NCBI GenBank assembly: GCA_034008185.1
Contig: CM067095.1
Span: 5,502,610 to 5,566,609 of the forward strand
Length of the DNA stretch: 64,000 bases
Source: Gorsachius magnificus
Lineage: Eukaryota; Chordata; Aves; Pelecaniformes; Ardeidae
Direction of reading: 5' to 3'
The notes beneath the pieces were generated by a model. That model did no database searches and was not told where the DNA came from. It was given only the letters and a program-made list of their open reading frames with translations. This document shows, in pieces, positions 33,191 to 47,516 of the stretch (its first letter is position 1; each line of letters opens with the position of its first letter). The position numbers were made by a program, and so were the translations under genes.

Positions 33191-35479
33191 ATACCTGCAG
33201 CTTAGACCTTGTGTATGCTGAAATGGGTCTACCAAGAAAGCTTTTGCTGAAGATGGAGACCCAGCTTCTGCTGACCAGAGGATACTAGTTTCCTAAAAAC
33301 CAAACAAGTTGAACCAATGACAGGATTTCTTGCTGATAAAATAGTACCTATGCTGCTGTTTGGTCTTTCATTTGTTTTAAATCCCTGTCTTTCCCTACAT
33401 TCTTTGTTGACACAACTACATCATCCTAAAACTTGAATAGTTTGATCTCCAACTAGGCTGTGGCTACAAACCAGACCAAACAGACATGGGCAATGCACAC
33501 ACGGTACTGTAAACTGCATCTAACCATGAAAAGTGCCAGGTCACTGTCATTATAAGCACAACTACAAGCTCTGCTTCTAACAATAAATATCTACTAATCG
33601 GTAACATGATTACTCAAAATGCCAAGAGGAGGAGGGCTGCAGGGGGAAGAAATGTGCCCCTTCTATTTTCAGAATCTCTCTGAAGCCGTGACATATCTGT
33701 GCAGAACACACTTTCCTACCACGTGTGTTGATCTAGAACTAAGCAGGAGATGGATGCTGAAGAGAGCCGTTTTCATCATCCCTGGAGAGATTTGTAAAAC
33801 AAGAGAGAGGGTTTTTTATTCCCCTCTCTCTGAAAGAGGCATTGGCTCCTTTCCACTTCCAATTTCACCATGGCTGCACACGACTAAACATCCATTTTGA
33901 CACTAATGCGGAGTGGTGCTCTCTACTAGGCTGGGTCAGCCAGCTCTCCTGCCTGACTGGCCAAGTGATTGTAAAATCATTAATGGTATATTTTACACCC
34001 CATATTTCTTAAAAAACATAGTTACTAGGGAAATTATTCTTCTTTTACTCCAGGATTTTTTATTTTATTTTTTTTTTTTCCCAAAGACACATGTGCTCAC
34101 TCTCTTGTAACAGTCAAAATGAGGTCAGAAACTTGAACATATGTGGCTGTGTGTGCTTTCTCCTCCAACCAGAAATGACAAAGCAGAGTTTGGCAAGGCA
34201 ATAAAGGAATGGCCACAAATCAGCCAGGATTATCTGACTTCCTTTAAGAAAGCCATAAATTGTTTACAGCAGCATTGGTCTTTAATGGCAGAATGGGGGG
34301 TGATGGAGGGGAAAGCTTTAATCTAACAATTTCAACACATTGCCAAAGTCCTTTCCTGTAGTTTACAATAAAAGAACCTCCAAAGCATCTAACTTATGTT
34401 GGCTGGACTTTTTTATTTTCAGGGAAAAGATCCTTCCCATGCTCCTTTCTCCTCCAATACAGAAATAGACTGGAGAGTAATGAGGTTAAGTTTTAAAGCA
34501 TTAAGCATCTGACAAAAATGCTTGCAAAGATTTTAGCACCAGAAAAACCTCTAGAGAAACTGGACAGAGCCTGGGATAATACACAGCAGACTTCTCCAAG
34601 CTTAATGCACTGGGAATTGGAAGTGCATTAGGATTTTGGCTGCAGCTGAGCTTTTTACGGCCACTGGATTCTCGGCACCACTGCCTCTAATAATACATAG
34701 GTGAGGGGACATGGAGACAGACAGTTTGCTGTGATTGCTACTCACCATACACTGCAAAACCGTTCCAAACAGGAAAAGGCAGCAGTTAAAGAAAAATACT
34801 CTGGAAACTGAGCCAATCTGCACAATTCATACATGAATTTCCAATGCTGAACCCTCCTTCCCCCTCCAGTGCAATTCTACATTCAAAGCTGTTTGGTTTT
34901 ATCCCTCTGTTCTTGCTTATCCTAGAGGGCAATTGTGAAATTCAGAACCATCACTGGAATTCAGACAATGAATATTAGCAAAGTTTGAGGGTGCCCATCG
35001 TGAGATTTTTAGAGATAGGGTCTACGCCTCCTGTGTTTCTTTGTATATTTTGCCCTTCAGGGCCAATTCCCAGATGGCACTGTACTGCAGCGTGTATCTA
35101 GCACAAACAATGCAAGCAACTCCGCTGCCTGGGGCGGAAATCCCCAAAATCCTTTCCTGCAGCTCCTCTGAATATTGGGATCGTCCCTGCTGCTGCATTG
35201 TACTTCTTCGGTCACACACCACTTTTGGAAAACGCATTTTCACTGCAGGAATGATGTAAATAAATACAGCACAGCTCACATGGTTTGAAGAGTTTGTCAA
35301 CAGAAAATATCCATTCCAGACTACTGGCTTCTGAGAACTGGAATGTTTCCAAATCTATTTATCTCATCACTTTGTAGAAGCTCTTTCCTCCCTCCTCTCG
35401 ATATTTCAGAAATTTATTTGCCTCCCATTATAAAAATAAATACAAGTGCTCTCCCTCCCCAATGCCCAAACAGTAATTA
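33191..35479. other. Non-coding stretch with candidate enhancer block
   Basis: No gene or transposon is recognised. The part at about 34150-34420 is single-copy and carries GGATTA, TTATCT and a forkhead-type TGTTTAC (34261-34267) close together. Confidence 0.4.
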
Positions 35480-35575
35480 GTTATAATGATTATTATTTAT
35501 GTTGTGGCAGTGCCTTGGAGCCCCAGACATAGGCTGGGCCCTGATATGGTTACATGTTTATAATCCCTCCTCTAC
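35480..35575 (+). repeat. Ancient amniote interspersed-repeat remnant, family unassigned
   Basis: TTATTTATGTTGTGGCAGTG followed by CCTTGGAGCCCCAGACATAG and GGGCCCTGATATGG resembles a repeat widespread in reptiles that reads approximately 'gcctaggagccccagtcatggaccaggacccc'. I recognise the pattern but cannot name the family with confidence. Confidence 0.5.
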
Positions 35576-38500
35576 ATGCTATTAACAGCATATTGCTAGA
35601 AAGCCAGTAAAAGCAAATTCTGAAGTATCATGAAGGAGACTCTCAGCAAAGTCTCCCCAAAGCTTTGGATAGAAATCCCAAGAAGTTGAGTGGTTCCCCA
35701 TACTGCAAACTCTGACTCTTGCAAGAGTCGGTCATCCGAGCTGAATTTTTTGTTTGTTTGGCTGAAAACAAACTCACAAGGCTGAAGTACAAAAAGGCAA
35801 ATGTACAGCGTTTCAAGGGCAAGAGGGAAACCATTCCCTTCTTGAAAAGCTTTTCTTTAATAATTAAGGCTGAAAAATTACTCGTATTTTCCCACACACC
35901 GATGAGAAACTCATAGGAAGGAAGGAAACACAGGAAGATCTGAACAGTACAGAAGCATAGGATGAAGTACTTTTATGGATAATTGCCATGTAACTCTCTA
36001 TTTTGTTTCTGGTGCCTAGATATTATTGAGTAAAACTAATTAGAAATGCAATAGATAAATGTACTCAGAATTCTTCATATCCTCTGAGTGGTTCCAATAC
36101 CACCCATCAGGGACTCTGCGTTTGCTGGGTAGGCAAATGATTTTCTCATAAAAAGCTGGACGGCTCTTATCATGGCTCATTTTCTCCTTTAACCTACACT
36201 GTTACTGCTCCTCCTCCTACAAAGTGAAATATATCACCCATCAGTGTTGTAATGATTCCTTAACTATAGATGCGAGGAAAAAGCAAAACAACCCCCCCAA
36301 AACCTCAGCACAGAAGGCAAGATGAGCACAGCTAGTTAGCCCTGTCTCTAATTAATGTATTTTGCTTTTCCTGCCAGGTGTGGTCCCCATTTCTCACTCA
36401 CTGGTTTCCCTCCCCAACAATTTATTCTTCAAAAGAAGCAGCAAGTGATGGAAACAGAATCTGCAAAATACAAATAATGAAGCAAATCAGTGTTGTTTTT
36501 TTTTTCTTGCTGCTCCAGAACTTTAAAGACGTTTGGGGAAAAAAACAACAAAAAACTCCAACCAAAACAAAAACCTTTCCACTAAGTAATTGAGTCTGCA
36601 CTCTTGTATCAGACATTCAATGCTAATTTGGAGTCCTGTCTTATCACATTACAGACAAACAGAAGGCCCCTTACATCAAGTGCAACAAAATAGCTACACT
36701 CGGCATTATTAATGAAGTAGATGGATTAATTTCCTATTTATGAGAAGCTAACCAACTGGCTAGCTTGCTGACAGCACTATTAATGATCCTTAATGCCCCA
36801 CAGGCGGTAATGGGTCCCACTGGGAGATCTAGGAGCGCTGCAATTTGTATTGAGGATTTAGACATAACAAAAAAAAAAAAAAAAGCCCTCCTGGGAGCAG
36901 GCAGTTGATCAGCGGGCGCCCCAGCGGAACACAGCAGACAAATAATAAATGACAGCCTTGCGATTAAATCAAACCTTCTACTTTAAGTGTTAAAGTGTCT
37001 GACTGTCACTAACAATCTAGTGGTTGTTAAAGCCTCCCGGGGCCTCCAGGAACAGACGCAGTGAGCTGGAAGGTAAAGGGGGGGGCGAGCAGCAGTGGCA
37101 GCAGCAGGAGCCTTGCTGTCTTGAAAGGGGAAGCTGCATTAAGGCAGGAATTTAGACAAGCACCAAACTCTGGCTCTGTTTTTTGAGGTACCACAGACCT
37201 AGGGCACAGGACCCCCAAAAGTCTACATGAGCCTTAAAAGAAAAATTTTACCTGGGAATGAAACAGCTTGAAGCTTCCCAAATCCCAACTCTCCAGACCT
37301 GCAAACCTGCTTGCAGTGGACTTCACGGCCCAGAGCGAGTGGGACTCCCGATGTAAGATCCCATCTTGGGTAAATGAACAGTCTTGCCTGCTGCTATCTA
37401 GGAATTTCAGTTTCCATTCACATGTCTGTGCGTTCAGGATTGAAACCAGAGGGCTGTGTTTCTAGATTCAAAAGGGACAGGTTGAGGTGTGAACAGAAGT
37501 CCTGGAGGCAGCATGGACTTCATTCACTTAGTCGTCTTGATAGATACAGCCATACACACCCTGTCTTCCTTATATTTAGTTTCCTTGTTGCCCTAGACTG
37601 ATCACATCCTGGGGCTGGGTGACAGGTTGGAGAAATCCCAATGCTTTCTCTTCTGGAGATCAGTGTTCAGAGATAGAGATGAAACGGGCAAGTAGGTGAG
37701 ATGAACATAAGCACTGAAATGGTCCTTTGCCTGTCGCCCTCTATCAAAACACCAAAGCAAGAGCCGAGGCTTAATGAGTTAAGGAGGCACAAGGCCAATG
37801 TTTTGTTCTGATTGGGAAAATTGTCTCCCTCTTCTTTGTAATCCTCTCTCCAAGCCATGGCCAAGTGCATGCTTACATCTCCTTGGGTCTTCTCCCACCC
37901 CATTTTAAAAGCACAGTGTTACATATAATTACGGTGAGTAATGAAAAGCTTTAAAACAAGGGTAATCTAACTTTAAAGAAACATTTAGAAAATCCAGGGC
38001 AGTTAGATGTTGCGTATCCATCATCAGCAGTAATAAAAACACATTCTTGTAATCCAACTCGGGTAGTGTCAAAGTTACTCAAGGGGCTCTCAAGGCAGAT
38101 GCCCACACTGGGGGATGACGAACCTTTGTATCTTGCAGGGCAAACCAGTACAATTAAACCTGCTGGTAAGATTTCTATACATGAGGAGTGCATGTATAAT
38201 TTGCAAACGTCCTTTAAAAAATGCCACAACTAACAAACAGAAAAACAGTCCAGTACTGCAGGTGTACATTTCTAAAGTCAAATGCAATTATTTTCCATTA
38301 GAAAAAAATAAAAGCAGAAAGCTTTTTCAAAGAATATTTCTTATAGTAAGAAAGATCAAAGGGGAAGAAAGAAAGCCATAAGAAGAAGAGTTTCAATGTA
38401 ACTTGTGCTTTTGTTAAAAAACAAAAGAAAAAAATATTAGCCACAGTTACAAGCTCATGAGTTAATTGCTGGATATTGACTTTCTGAAATTATATACAAT

Positions 38501-38959
38501 GATCACAATGAAATTCAACTTCATCTTCCTCTTCAAGTCTCATCGAGTTACATCAGTAAAAAATCAGCATCCATGAAATCAGAATTCACATTGGGTGCGT
38601 GCAGGCTCATACACACCTACCGAATTTGGGAAGTACGTACACTGAACACATATTGTATCTACACACACTTAAAGGAAAAGATCATATTTCAGTATGTTGA
38701 TAAAATTGGTCAAAGTAGCATCTCTCAGCTACCAGCCATCGCCCATCTGCAATACCCAGAGCCCACAGGGCAGAGGTTCATACCCACAGGCATGAACGCA
38801 GCTCCACCATGCACTGGGGACGGCAGAGCCTGTGTGCAATGCCCACACTCGAATGAGAGCTGTGCTGCTCATAGCCAGGATAAGTGCGGTACTTCATATT
38901 TTGAAAGGATGTTACTTGCCACTTACTGCGTAACACCTATTCACACTAAATCCCAGTCC
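35576..38959. other. Non-coding stretch with a homeodomain-site-rich block
   Basis: The part at 36705-36811 holds eight TAAT/ATTA cores. An A16 tract lies at 36869-36884. No exon, RNA gene or clear repeat was recognised in the remainder. Confidence 0.4.
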
Positions 38960-39090
38960 TATTTTTCCAATGAGAAAGGTAAGAAGGGCACATGAGTAAT
39001 CTATCTGAAGCTACAGAGGGAGTCAACAGGAGGAAAGGAGTTGGCAACTCAGAGCTCTTCCTCGTTGCTGTGCTCAGGCCACTTGCTGAA
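38960..39090 (-). repeat. Decayed MIR-type SINE, reverse orientation
   Basis: In reverse-complement order the segment shows the MIR layout. GAAAGGTAAGAAGGGCACAT corresponds to the core, GGAGTCAACAGGAGG to the 'cagtggcagag' part, and AACTCAGAGCTCTTCC with GTGCTCAGGCCACTT to the 5' 'gtggttagagca...gggagtcagga' part. Confidence 0.5.
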
Positions 39091-42000
39091 AATAATATGG
39101 CAGTGCCTCAATGAGATAACCAGCAACACGAATGCAAACACGACACATGGCAATGCTGTTCCCCATTCTCCCCTCCTGCAAGTGGTAGAACATAGGTTTC
39201 AGAAGGACAAAAACAAATCCAGGAATGAAGACTAGCAAGAAATGAAGAGAGACTTGCACAAGGATTCCCATGCAAGTCTACAGCACGAGAGAATCAGTCA
39301 TCTACATCCCAGTTCAGTGCCTTATCCATGCTGCTTTTCACTGAAATCTTCAGATCTAATACAAATTTTGAAGGAAAACCTACCGAAGCCAGTGGGACTC
39401 TTCCTGCTGACGTGTCGTGTCTGGACTAGGCTCAGCATACCCTCTCCTGGGCTGAAATAACAATGGGCAACTGTTCCTAGCCTGATCCCACAATGCCTGG
39501 AGCTGGGATCCAGCAGGATCCCTTGTCCTCCGGCACAGTGTTGGGAGATGCAGTGCTGACAGCAGTTTGCTTCAGCCTACGCTCTCCAGGAAGACAACCC
39601 ACCCCTTGACAGGCTAAACGCTCAAGCATTTGCACAGAAAAACCACTGCCTACATGCACCTCTTCATACCCCATGTTCTCGTCCCTGCTAACCTACTTGC
39701 AGAAAACAGGAAAGGTCCTTTCACCTTCCTCTTCCTCATCTGCTATTCCCATAATCCAGAAAACAAAACATTTTCCTTCTAGATGCTTTGTAAAACCTAC
39801 ATGGAAGGTTTATGGCTCCTCTGAACTGTAGCTGTTAGGTTTCACAGGCTGTGAAAGGTGGTCCCTCTGCCAGGACACGACACAGAGGGGCTGTGTAGTG
39901 GATCCTCCACCCCATACGGGCGCCCCCAGTACAGCGTGGAGCCACAAGGAACAACAGTCCAAGTGAGGGAACTGGAATTTTGTCTGATCCTTGAGCAGTC
40001 TCCCCGAAACCACCCCTGTAACTGATCACGGGTGTGAAATGATATCTCGTCTGCTGTCTTGCAAGAAACTGTCACGCAATTTATGGCACGATCATACCTT
40101 GGTACTGCAGCCTGGGAAAAGAGCCATAAATAATCATCTCAGCTCATATATATCAATTTATTCTATTACCAATCCGTGTGTGTTTTCTGGCAGAATTAGT
40201 CTTTTCTCGTTTTAATCATACAACTTAACAACCGGCCATTGAAGAGAACCCACTGGAAAACACAGCAGCCAATTAAGATTTTCTTCCTCTTATGTGAGCT
40301 TCCGTAAAGAAGACACAATGGAAAAAAATACAGTGTATGATGGGGAATGATGGTGAGCACTGGCTGCCAAGAAGGTAGCATCAACAGAACCACACTTATT
40401 TATCTATCCTTCAGTTCATACAAGCTGCTCTATTATAGCCTCTGGGTGGGGAAGTATCGATTTTTAAACATCACAAGCTGAAGAACAACCAATCTGACAA
40501 AATGTCAGTGTGGAACAGAGCCCTCCTGATGCAGGGAAGACAGCACACTGCCCTTGCCCTCGGGCAGGAGCCTTAGTCCAAAGGGTAAGAGATGAGCCCA
40601 GAGGCACCTGAGGGCAAGGGGAGGCTGCTGGCCACTGAAGCCTGCCCTCAGATCGCTACCAGGGTTTAAATGAGGGGGCAGCAAACGGGGGTGGCAATTT
40701 CCACACTTGCCTAGCTCCATGTTGGATACCACATGAATTCATGTCATGGCCCAATGAGCACAGATAGGACCAGGCAGCATCAGGGTGGACAGGTTGTCTC
40801 TGGGGTGCAGCGTGTCTGTAGAAGCACTGGCACTGGAGGGCAACAGCCTCTGAGCGGCTATAGCGAGGACCCAGATTTTGGATACGGGTCAACAACTGAA
40901 CGTCAGCTTTCTGAGCCTATTTAGGAGCTCCAGCTTCTCCTGGCAAGACTGCCAAATGTTGCTTTGGCTGGTGATCTACCACCTATGACCTCTGGTCAAG
41001 TGGACTGCAAAAGGTGGGGCTGTATGTACGTCAGATGACAGCAAAGTCACTATGTACGGAAAAAATGCTCTTCATAAAGCGTCTTCCTCCCATTCACCAC
41101 ACAAAGAGTTAAGACACACTGCTAATTTCTTTAGCCTGTCCCCTCCTGTCTTCCTAGTGCTGGCATAAAATTGGATCCTGAGCCTTGTTTGCTTGATCAT
41201 GCTTCCCCTCCTCCAACCTGTGCTCGCCCCCTGCACCTCCCCACTCCTTCACCCCCACCATCCTCACTTGGGTGGGGAAGGCAAAAAATAATAGTGACAG
41301 CCCCCACGGGAAAGCCAAGAGGCCCTTGCAAAGTGCACTGCGAAAATGAACGCGCCTGCTCACTCATCACATTTCGCATTCGTTCTGCCACTCGCTGTCA
41401 AATTAAAACGTGGCCAACAACTCATTTCTCCTGCTCTCACAGTTACAAATTAGTCCATTAAGCTGTCTGCAGCAAGCCTTTTTTCCTCTTCCCAGTAATG
41501 GCCTCCGAGAATTCCTTCATAATCGCCAAGTCCTCCTGGGATGCCCACCGAAAGCAGATGGAGAAGCTCCCGGGTAATACAAGGCACTTTTTAATGACAC
41601 AACATGCTGTGGGGTTTTTTTATTTTATTTTATTTTTTTATGTCCCTGTTCTCCCTTCATCGTCTTTCTCCTTCCCTGCTTTCTTCCACCAGGTTGATTA
41701 GGAATTAAAAAAAAATAAATAAAAGAGAAGCGGGAATGGAGGCACACGGATGCTTCTGTGAAGAGGCTGACAGCTACAGGAAGGGGTAGGGGGGAAGTAG
41801 CTTCAGCTCCCTAATTAAAACCTCCTAATTGAATTATCTTTATTGAAAAATTAGATCTTCCATTGGAAGCTTAGAGATCTGGGAAGACAGACGATCAAGT
41901 CCTCCTATAGATGACTAATCTGTTTCATTTATCGTGTCTCCTCCTCCCCAGGCAGAGCCTGCACAGACGACGACCATCTCTTGGCGGGCCAGACCTGTCG

Positions 42001-45000
42001 CAGAGCGAATCGCTCCTGACAGAACAAGTTGCTTAATGCAGAATCCCCTCTCTTAAGGGATGTTCTGGAGAGCCAAAAGGACTTGAGTGTTATTAGCAAG
42101 TAAAGGGCTAGTATCAGCTGGGAGTTGTCTTTATTTATTTAAAAGAGCATCTTATAAAGCGAGGCTGTTACAGCAGTCTGTTCATGCAGGTGGTACGGGG
42201 AAGGGGCTGCCGACCCCAGCATTGGTGAGGGCACTGTAATCCCCACAAAGCTGCTGTGTATAGAAACAAGGCATTGAAAATAAGGCAAACATTTTCTATA
42301 TATTGATGATGCACAGAAAAAAATGATACTGACTAAACACAGCCAGCTGGTATCTACGTTGCAATTTAAATAATAGCAACTACAGACAAATCTTCCCTGT
42401 CCCTCTGTTAACCCAAAGACTTCGTCCTGGAGATGCTGCTGGAGAGCAGCACTGCTCACCCACAGCCCATGTAGCAGATGCTGACCCTGGTGAGCACCTG
42501 GTTGTGCCAAGCTGGGACCCACTCTGCACTGGCACAGGCTCCCCCTCCCAGCATGGGGCTCGGCAGCTCACCACTCTGATCGGCAGCACCGGCCACAGAG
42601 CTGAGGAGCAGCCGCCTCCAGACACCATCCTGCTCTGATGAGGCTGGCTAGGAGGACGCTTCGCTTTATACAGTGCCATAAGAAAAAACAGTTTGGAGAC
42701 CTAGCAGTGGACTTAGTCCTTCCTTTCCAGGTTACTGACCCAAATTGAGTTCAGCCTCTACAACCTAGAGGCTGAATCTGCCCCAAATGTAGTGTTCACC
42801 TCAAAATCACAGCTGGCCTTTCTGGAAGCCTCTGGAGACAGGGGCAAGATTTGTGGTGTCTGGGAAGATCATATCCCATCCCATGTTTTTACTTTTTCAA
42901 AACAAGGAGGAAAAGCTCTTCCCAGTGGAACCTACTGGAGTCATATGCATTGGCAATTCTTGTTTCCAGTGGACCGTCAAAGGGTAGAAAACCCAAACCA
43001 AGCTTTTCCTATTTCTCTTCCTCCCACTCTCCCTCCACCAAATCATAAAATCATCTTCTAAACACTAAGATGGAAACCTAATTAAATAAATACAGCGTGC
43101 ATTCCTTTAATTTGCTTGCTGACTTTGCCTTGGGGTGGCTCCTATTTGCCAAGTCTCCTCAGTGACTGCATGGGTTAATTTTTCTTTCACATGAAAGTCA
43201 AAATTCCTTATCTCATTGCAGAACTCCAGGAACTGCGCCTTTAAGGAAACATTTTGCAGTAAAATTGCAAGATTCTGTGACACTACCATAGTCCCTCTTC
43301 AGCCTCCTCCTCCCATATCAAATAAGATTCAGCGGCTCGGCTGCCACCCTGCCGCTCTCCTCCCAGCTTGGCTGTGAGTGACAGGCATGCCGTGCTCACA
43401 CCATCCTGGGGAACAGCCAAAGTATTCATGGATCTTATTGCTAGACAGGCTGTGATAAGGCTGTTTTCATGGCTATACACCCCACAGACAGGCAGAAAGA
43501 GAAACAAGAAAGAAGGTGGCAATGGAGAGTAGAGTCCTCTCAACACCTTTAAGGAGATGCTGTGTGCTGGAGGGCGAGAAGAGCTTTTTTATGGGGAGGA
43601 GCTGTGTTATGAATATAAATATTTCGAGGTGGGGAGGGGCAGGAATAAACCAGTTTCCTGGAAGTGAAGAAAAATTGGCTGTCTTTGCAAAGTCTGAGGC
43701 CAGCTGGGAAGACAGAGGCGTGATTCAACTTTATGTTTAAAGAAAACCCACTCCAAGTAGCAGAAATGTCCAAAAAACCCACAACCACCCCCAGCCCCAA
43801 ACCCCTAAGTCCTGTACGAGGAGAATGAAAAACCCAACTTTCTTAAACATGTATTAGTCAATATGAATAAAAAGTGTCCTTCATAGATCATAAATGATTA
43901 CTTCAGGAAGAAAACAGGCAGTTTTTCTTTGAACAGTAATATACAAATATTCCCCCTGGCAGAACAAAAAAGGGAAGGAAGACTTCAAGCAGATCACTGC
44001 ACTCTTGGATTTTGTTACCACTATCTGCTCATTTATTCTCTTCTCACAACATAAAGGCTTCCTGATTGTATTATATTTATAGAAAATACAAGACAACCTC
44101 CCTAGGCTTTTTCACACTGTTCTTTTCAATAAATTCTGTGAAAGGAAAGAAGTAACCTTTTATCTTGCCTATTTACATATGTGCTCTACACAAAGATAAC
44201 AGCTAGAAGAAATCGGCTAGTAGCTAGAAATGCCATGGTACTTAGTAGAAGGTGGGGGAAACAGGTACCTGTATAGAGACAAGGCTTGGCCATAACCTGA
44301 GACGCATCCACGTGGGCTCTGATTTTGGTGCAGATTATTAGCTACAGAAGTCTTGGCCAGCATTAAAATAAACTGAATGGCATTTGCAAGGCAGTCTGCT
44401 AACTCTTCTCTTTATTTCTGCTGCACTGTTGTCCCAAATTATAATGAGAAGGGACGCGCTATTGGAAATGCTACTTCAGATAAAAAGAAACCTAAATCAT
44501 TGACACTTGGGTTATACAGATGCTGTTTTTCATGTACCTGCCATACCCAAAATTGCACATAAAATCAGAGTTAATCAGCTGAAGTCCCACTCACTTTCTG
44601 CAGGAGTCAAGTTAACACCTTTGCCTTGGCCAAACAAGAAAGATGATGGCTTAGGTGACAGCAACCTACCTTGGATACAGCTCTACGGCAGTTGTGCACA
44701 CCTATCTATCTGCATACGCGCTTTTGTAATGGGCCCGCCGCCCTGTTTAAACATCTCCTTGAAATAACCTTGAACCTACAGCACACGTGCAGTGTACATG
44801 CACAGATATAAATGCATGCGTGAGTTCAGCGTTACCATTATAAAAATATTACAGTATAGTAATGCTTCAGTTAAGCATCAAAACTCCATAGCTTATAATT
44901 TTACATCACTACTTGGGGCAATTTCTGAGAAATACTGTAGTATTTTTAACAGCACATATACGAGAGACCATATATACCGCTGCTGGCCGCTGGTTTCCAT

Positions 45001-46789
45001 AAATCTTTCAAAACCAATATTTATACTCCCATGAAGGAGTGCTGGCTGCTTATTTTCCATCTCCGTAAAAGTGGTCAGATCAATAGTTCTGTGTATGTTA
45101 CTTGGAAACATGTCACAGCAGCCTCTAAAACCTCTTTTTCCTTTGTCTGAAATCGATTTCTGTAATATGCAAATATTAAGAAAAAGGAAGCTTTAAGTTT
45201 CCTCTTAGGATCCTTTGTGAATCCTTCAGAATCCAGACACCACTACGATGGAAAATTAAACCCCTGCCAGCAGTTTACTGTCTCCCCTGAGCGCCAGTTG
45301 CGCTGTGATCCTAACACTTTGCTCCAAGCTATGAAATTCTGAAATTTGCATATCCTTCACTTTGGGATTGTTTCAGCAAAAAGGTAAAACACTGCAGAGC
45401 TGCTTGCCCACAAAAATAACCCTCTCCTCGGACAACCTGCCTCCCTCTGAAGATGACAAATGAGGAGGAGGAGGATTTCCACTGCTCCTCCATGCCAATG
45501 AAAAGATAACACCACTCACACTCTCGCTTAGATGTTGCTGCACACCCAATTTTTTAGTTAATATGCGGGATCAGGAAAATTAAACTTGTGTTCTGGGGTC
45601 TTACTTTTAGAAGGAGCAAAGAGATGTGCTATTCACTGGAGCTTTTTGTGAGAGACTTTATCCCCCCTGCTTTTTTTTTTTTTTTTTCCAGCACAGCTTG
45701 AGCCCTGAAGCTTTTATTAAAAAAATAAAAAAGGGAAAAAAGCCCCAAACCAAGCAGTGTACAAAAGTGGGGGGAGTAGAGAAGGTTTAACAAGCTCCAA
45801 GTCATAGATTATAAGCCGCTGCTAAAAATTTATGGCTGTTTGGATCTTTGCCACACTGAACAGATTGGCAAGCTGATCAGAATCGCAGCAGGCTGCCTAA
45901 TGAGTCCCACACAATTTTTCACCCCATATTTTTCCAATAAAAAAGCAGTTAAATACCAACCGCAGCCACAGCAGAGCCTGCCATCTGGCTGCTTTTTTCT
46001 CCAGCCATCATTAAAATGGTTCTTGGCAGTTTACACCTCGCTTTTTTCTGTACAGATGTGGAACGAATTTTCTGACAACCCTTGGATGAAACAGGGGGCT
46101 TTATTGAGCTTTACAGATTAACTGCCTAACTTCTGGTCCTAATTTTAAGTGTCTTAGCACACCGGAGGCATCATTTTAAGTGAGCTAATTGTACGTATCT
46201 GAGCCCACCAGCAAAATTTGGTTAAGTTAAAGTGAGATTCAAAATCAACATTTTGAAGAGCTGTGTAACCCACGCCACCACGGTCACCAACGTCCGGCCC
46301 ACGCTGTGAGTTCACAGGGATTGAAAATAATAACTATAAGGATAGCATTCAAAAGTGTCTGCAAAGGAAACCAAAGAATTATGGTTTAAACCCATTTATT
46401 GCAGCCAAATGAATATGAGCAGCTTTATTTCTTATTCTTTGCTTTTACTGTTGCCCCCACACAGCAGTTTGGTTAGCCGGGCAGTAATGGAGCCCCATAT
46501 TTGTGGTTACTCCACTGACCCGAGCACTGCGGAATGAAGCTGCAGCCCCAAGTATCTGCTTAGACGTGTCCGAGCCATGGGGAAGCTTACTTGAGAGCAG
46601 CTCAACTCGCCTCTTTGCCACTGGAAGATGATGGCGAGCAGAGGGAGAAGAAAGCTGATTTCGGAGCACAGAATTTATGCGTGGAATAACTATTTTTTAC
46701 AATCGATTTTTGAAACCAGAAATGCAAAGCAAAGGTCCTTTAGAAACCTAGAAAAATCAAAATATAGCTAAGAAGCACATTTAAAAACT
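39091..46789. other. Non-coding stretch, several single-copy motif-rich blocks
   Basis: No coding exon is supported. A short part near 39395-39420 (GAAGCCAGTGGGACTCTTCC) and another near 42905-42965 resemble pieces of old amniote repeats, but too briefly to annotate. Blocks at 41820-42060, 43080-43290 and 45830-46120 look single-copy and regulatory in character. A T17 tract lies at 45671-45687. A weak reverse CTCF-like match occurs at 45978-45991. Confidence 0.4.
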
Positions 46790-46932
46790 ATTTATGGGCC
46801 AAACAGAAGCAGGATAGGCTGGAGATGGATACAATTGGCTGAATGCCTACGGATAGTTTTGATTAATGTGGTCTGCAAGTCTGGGCAGTCTGGGGGATGG
46901 GAGCAGGAGGGCTGCCAGCTGAAGTGCAGTTA
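46790..46932 (+). repeat. Diverged direct repeat, copy A
   Basis: This copy shares an ordered set of words with 47517-47672: AGGCTGGAGATG (46816), a GATAG..TT(G/A)ATTAATGT part, and GGGGGATGGGAGCAG (46892), then a CAG-TGAAG end. It is either a local duplication or a member of an unassigned repeat family. Confidence 0.55.
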
Positions 46933-46959
46933 AGATGCTCTGAAAACAGTGTTTCAGTC

Positions 46960-47060
46960 TCTCCCTAATGACTTGTCAAGACCACAAAAGAAGCAGTGGA
47001 AGTGCAGGGCCTGGAGCCCAGGTCCTCTGAGGGCAAAGCTGGAAGTCTGTCAGACCCCTC
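46960..47060 (-). repeat. Decayed MIR-type SINE, reverse orientation
   Basis: TGACTTGTCAAGACCAC corresponds to the MIR 'tgacttgcccaaggtcac' core, followed by AGCAGTGGAAGTGCAGGGCC and GGAGCCCAGGTCCTCTGA, matching the reverse MIR 5' part in order. Confidence 0.5.
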
Positions 47061-47242
47061 TTTCTCTCCGAAAAGATGACAAACAGCAGCAGAACATCAA
47101 GGAGGCTTTTTATCATTTTGCTTTCCTTCGCATCCCTAACACAGATTATTACTTATGCCAATCATCTTATAATGACCAGTGGATTTAAAAAATGAATAAT
47201 TTATAGGAATGTTGATAACATTTATTTGTTTTCAGCAAGGAC

Positions 47243-47330
47243 TTCATAGAATCATAGAAATGCAGTACAGGAAAGGGACCGTAAAAGGTCATTCTAGACC
47301 CCCTGCTCTGAAAGAGATTATGGTGGAGAT
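47243..47330 (-). repeat. CR1 LINE 3' end, reverse orientation
   Basis: TTCATAGAATCATAGAAATG is the reverse complement of the classic CR1 tail, followed by GAAAGGGACCGTAAAAGGTC and ATTCTAGACCCCCTGCTCTG. The remainder is lost. This is the most recognisable transposon end in the window. Confidence 0.85.
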
Positions 47331-47516
47331 TATGTGCATAATAATGTAAATGACCCTATAACTGTACTCCAGAATCAACATTTTCATTAAGAAATATATT
47401 GCCCTTGTAATCCCACTGGTTGGGTAGATAACCTTCAAAGCGCAAGCTGACGTAACCACAGCTTTCCAAGCCTGGAAACAGGCAGAAACAGGGACCCCAA
47501 GACAGCACGAGTGGGC

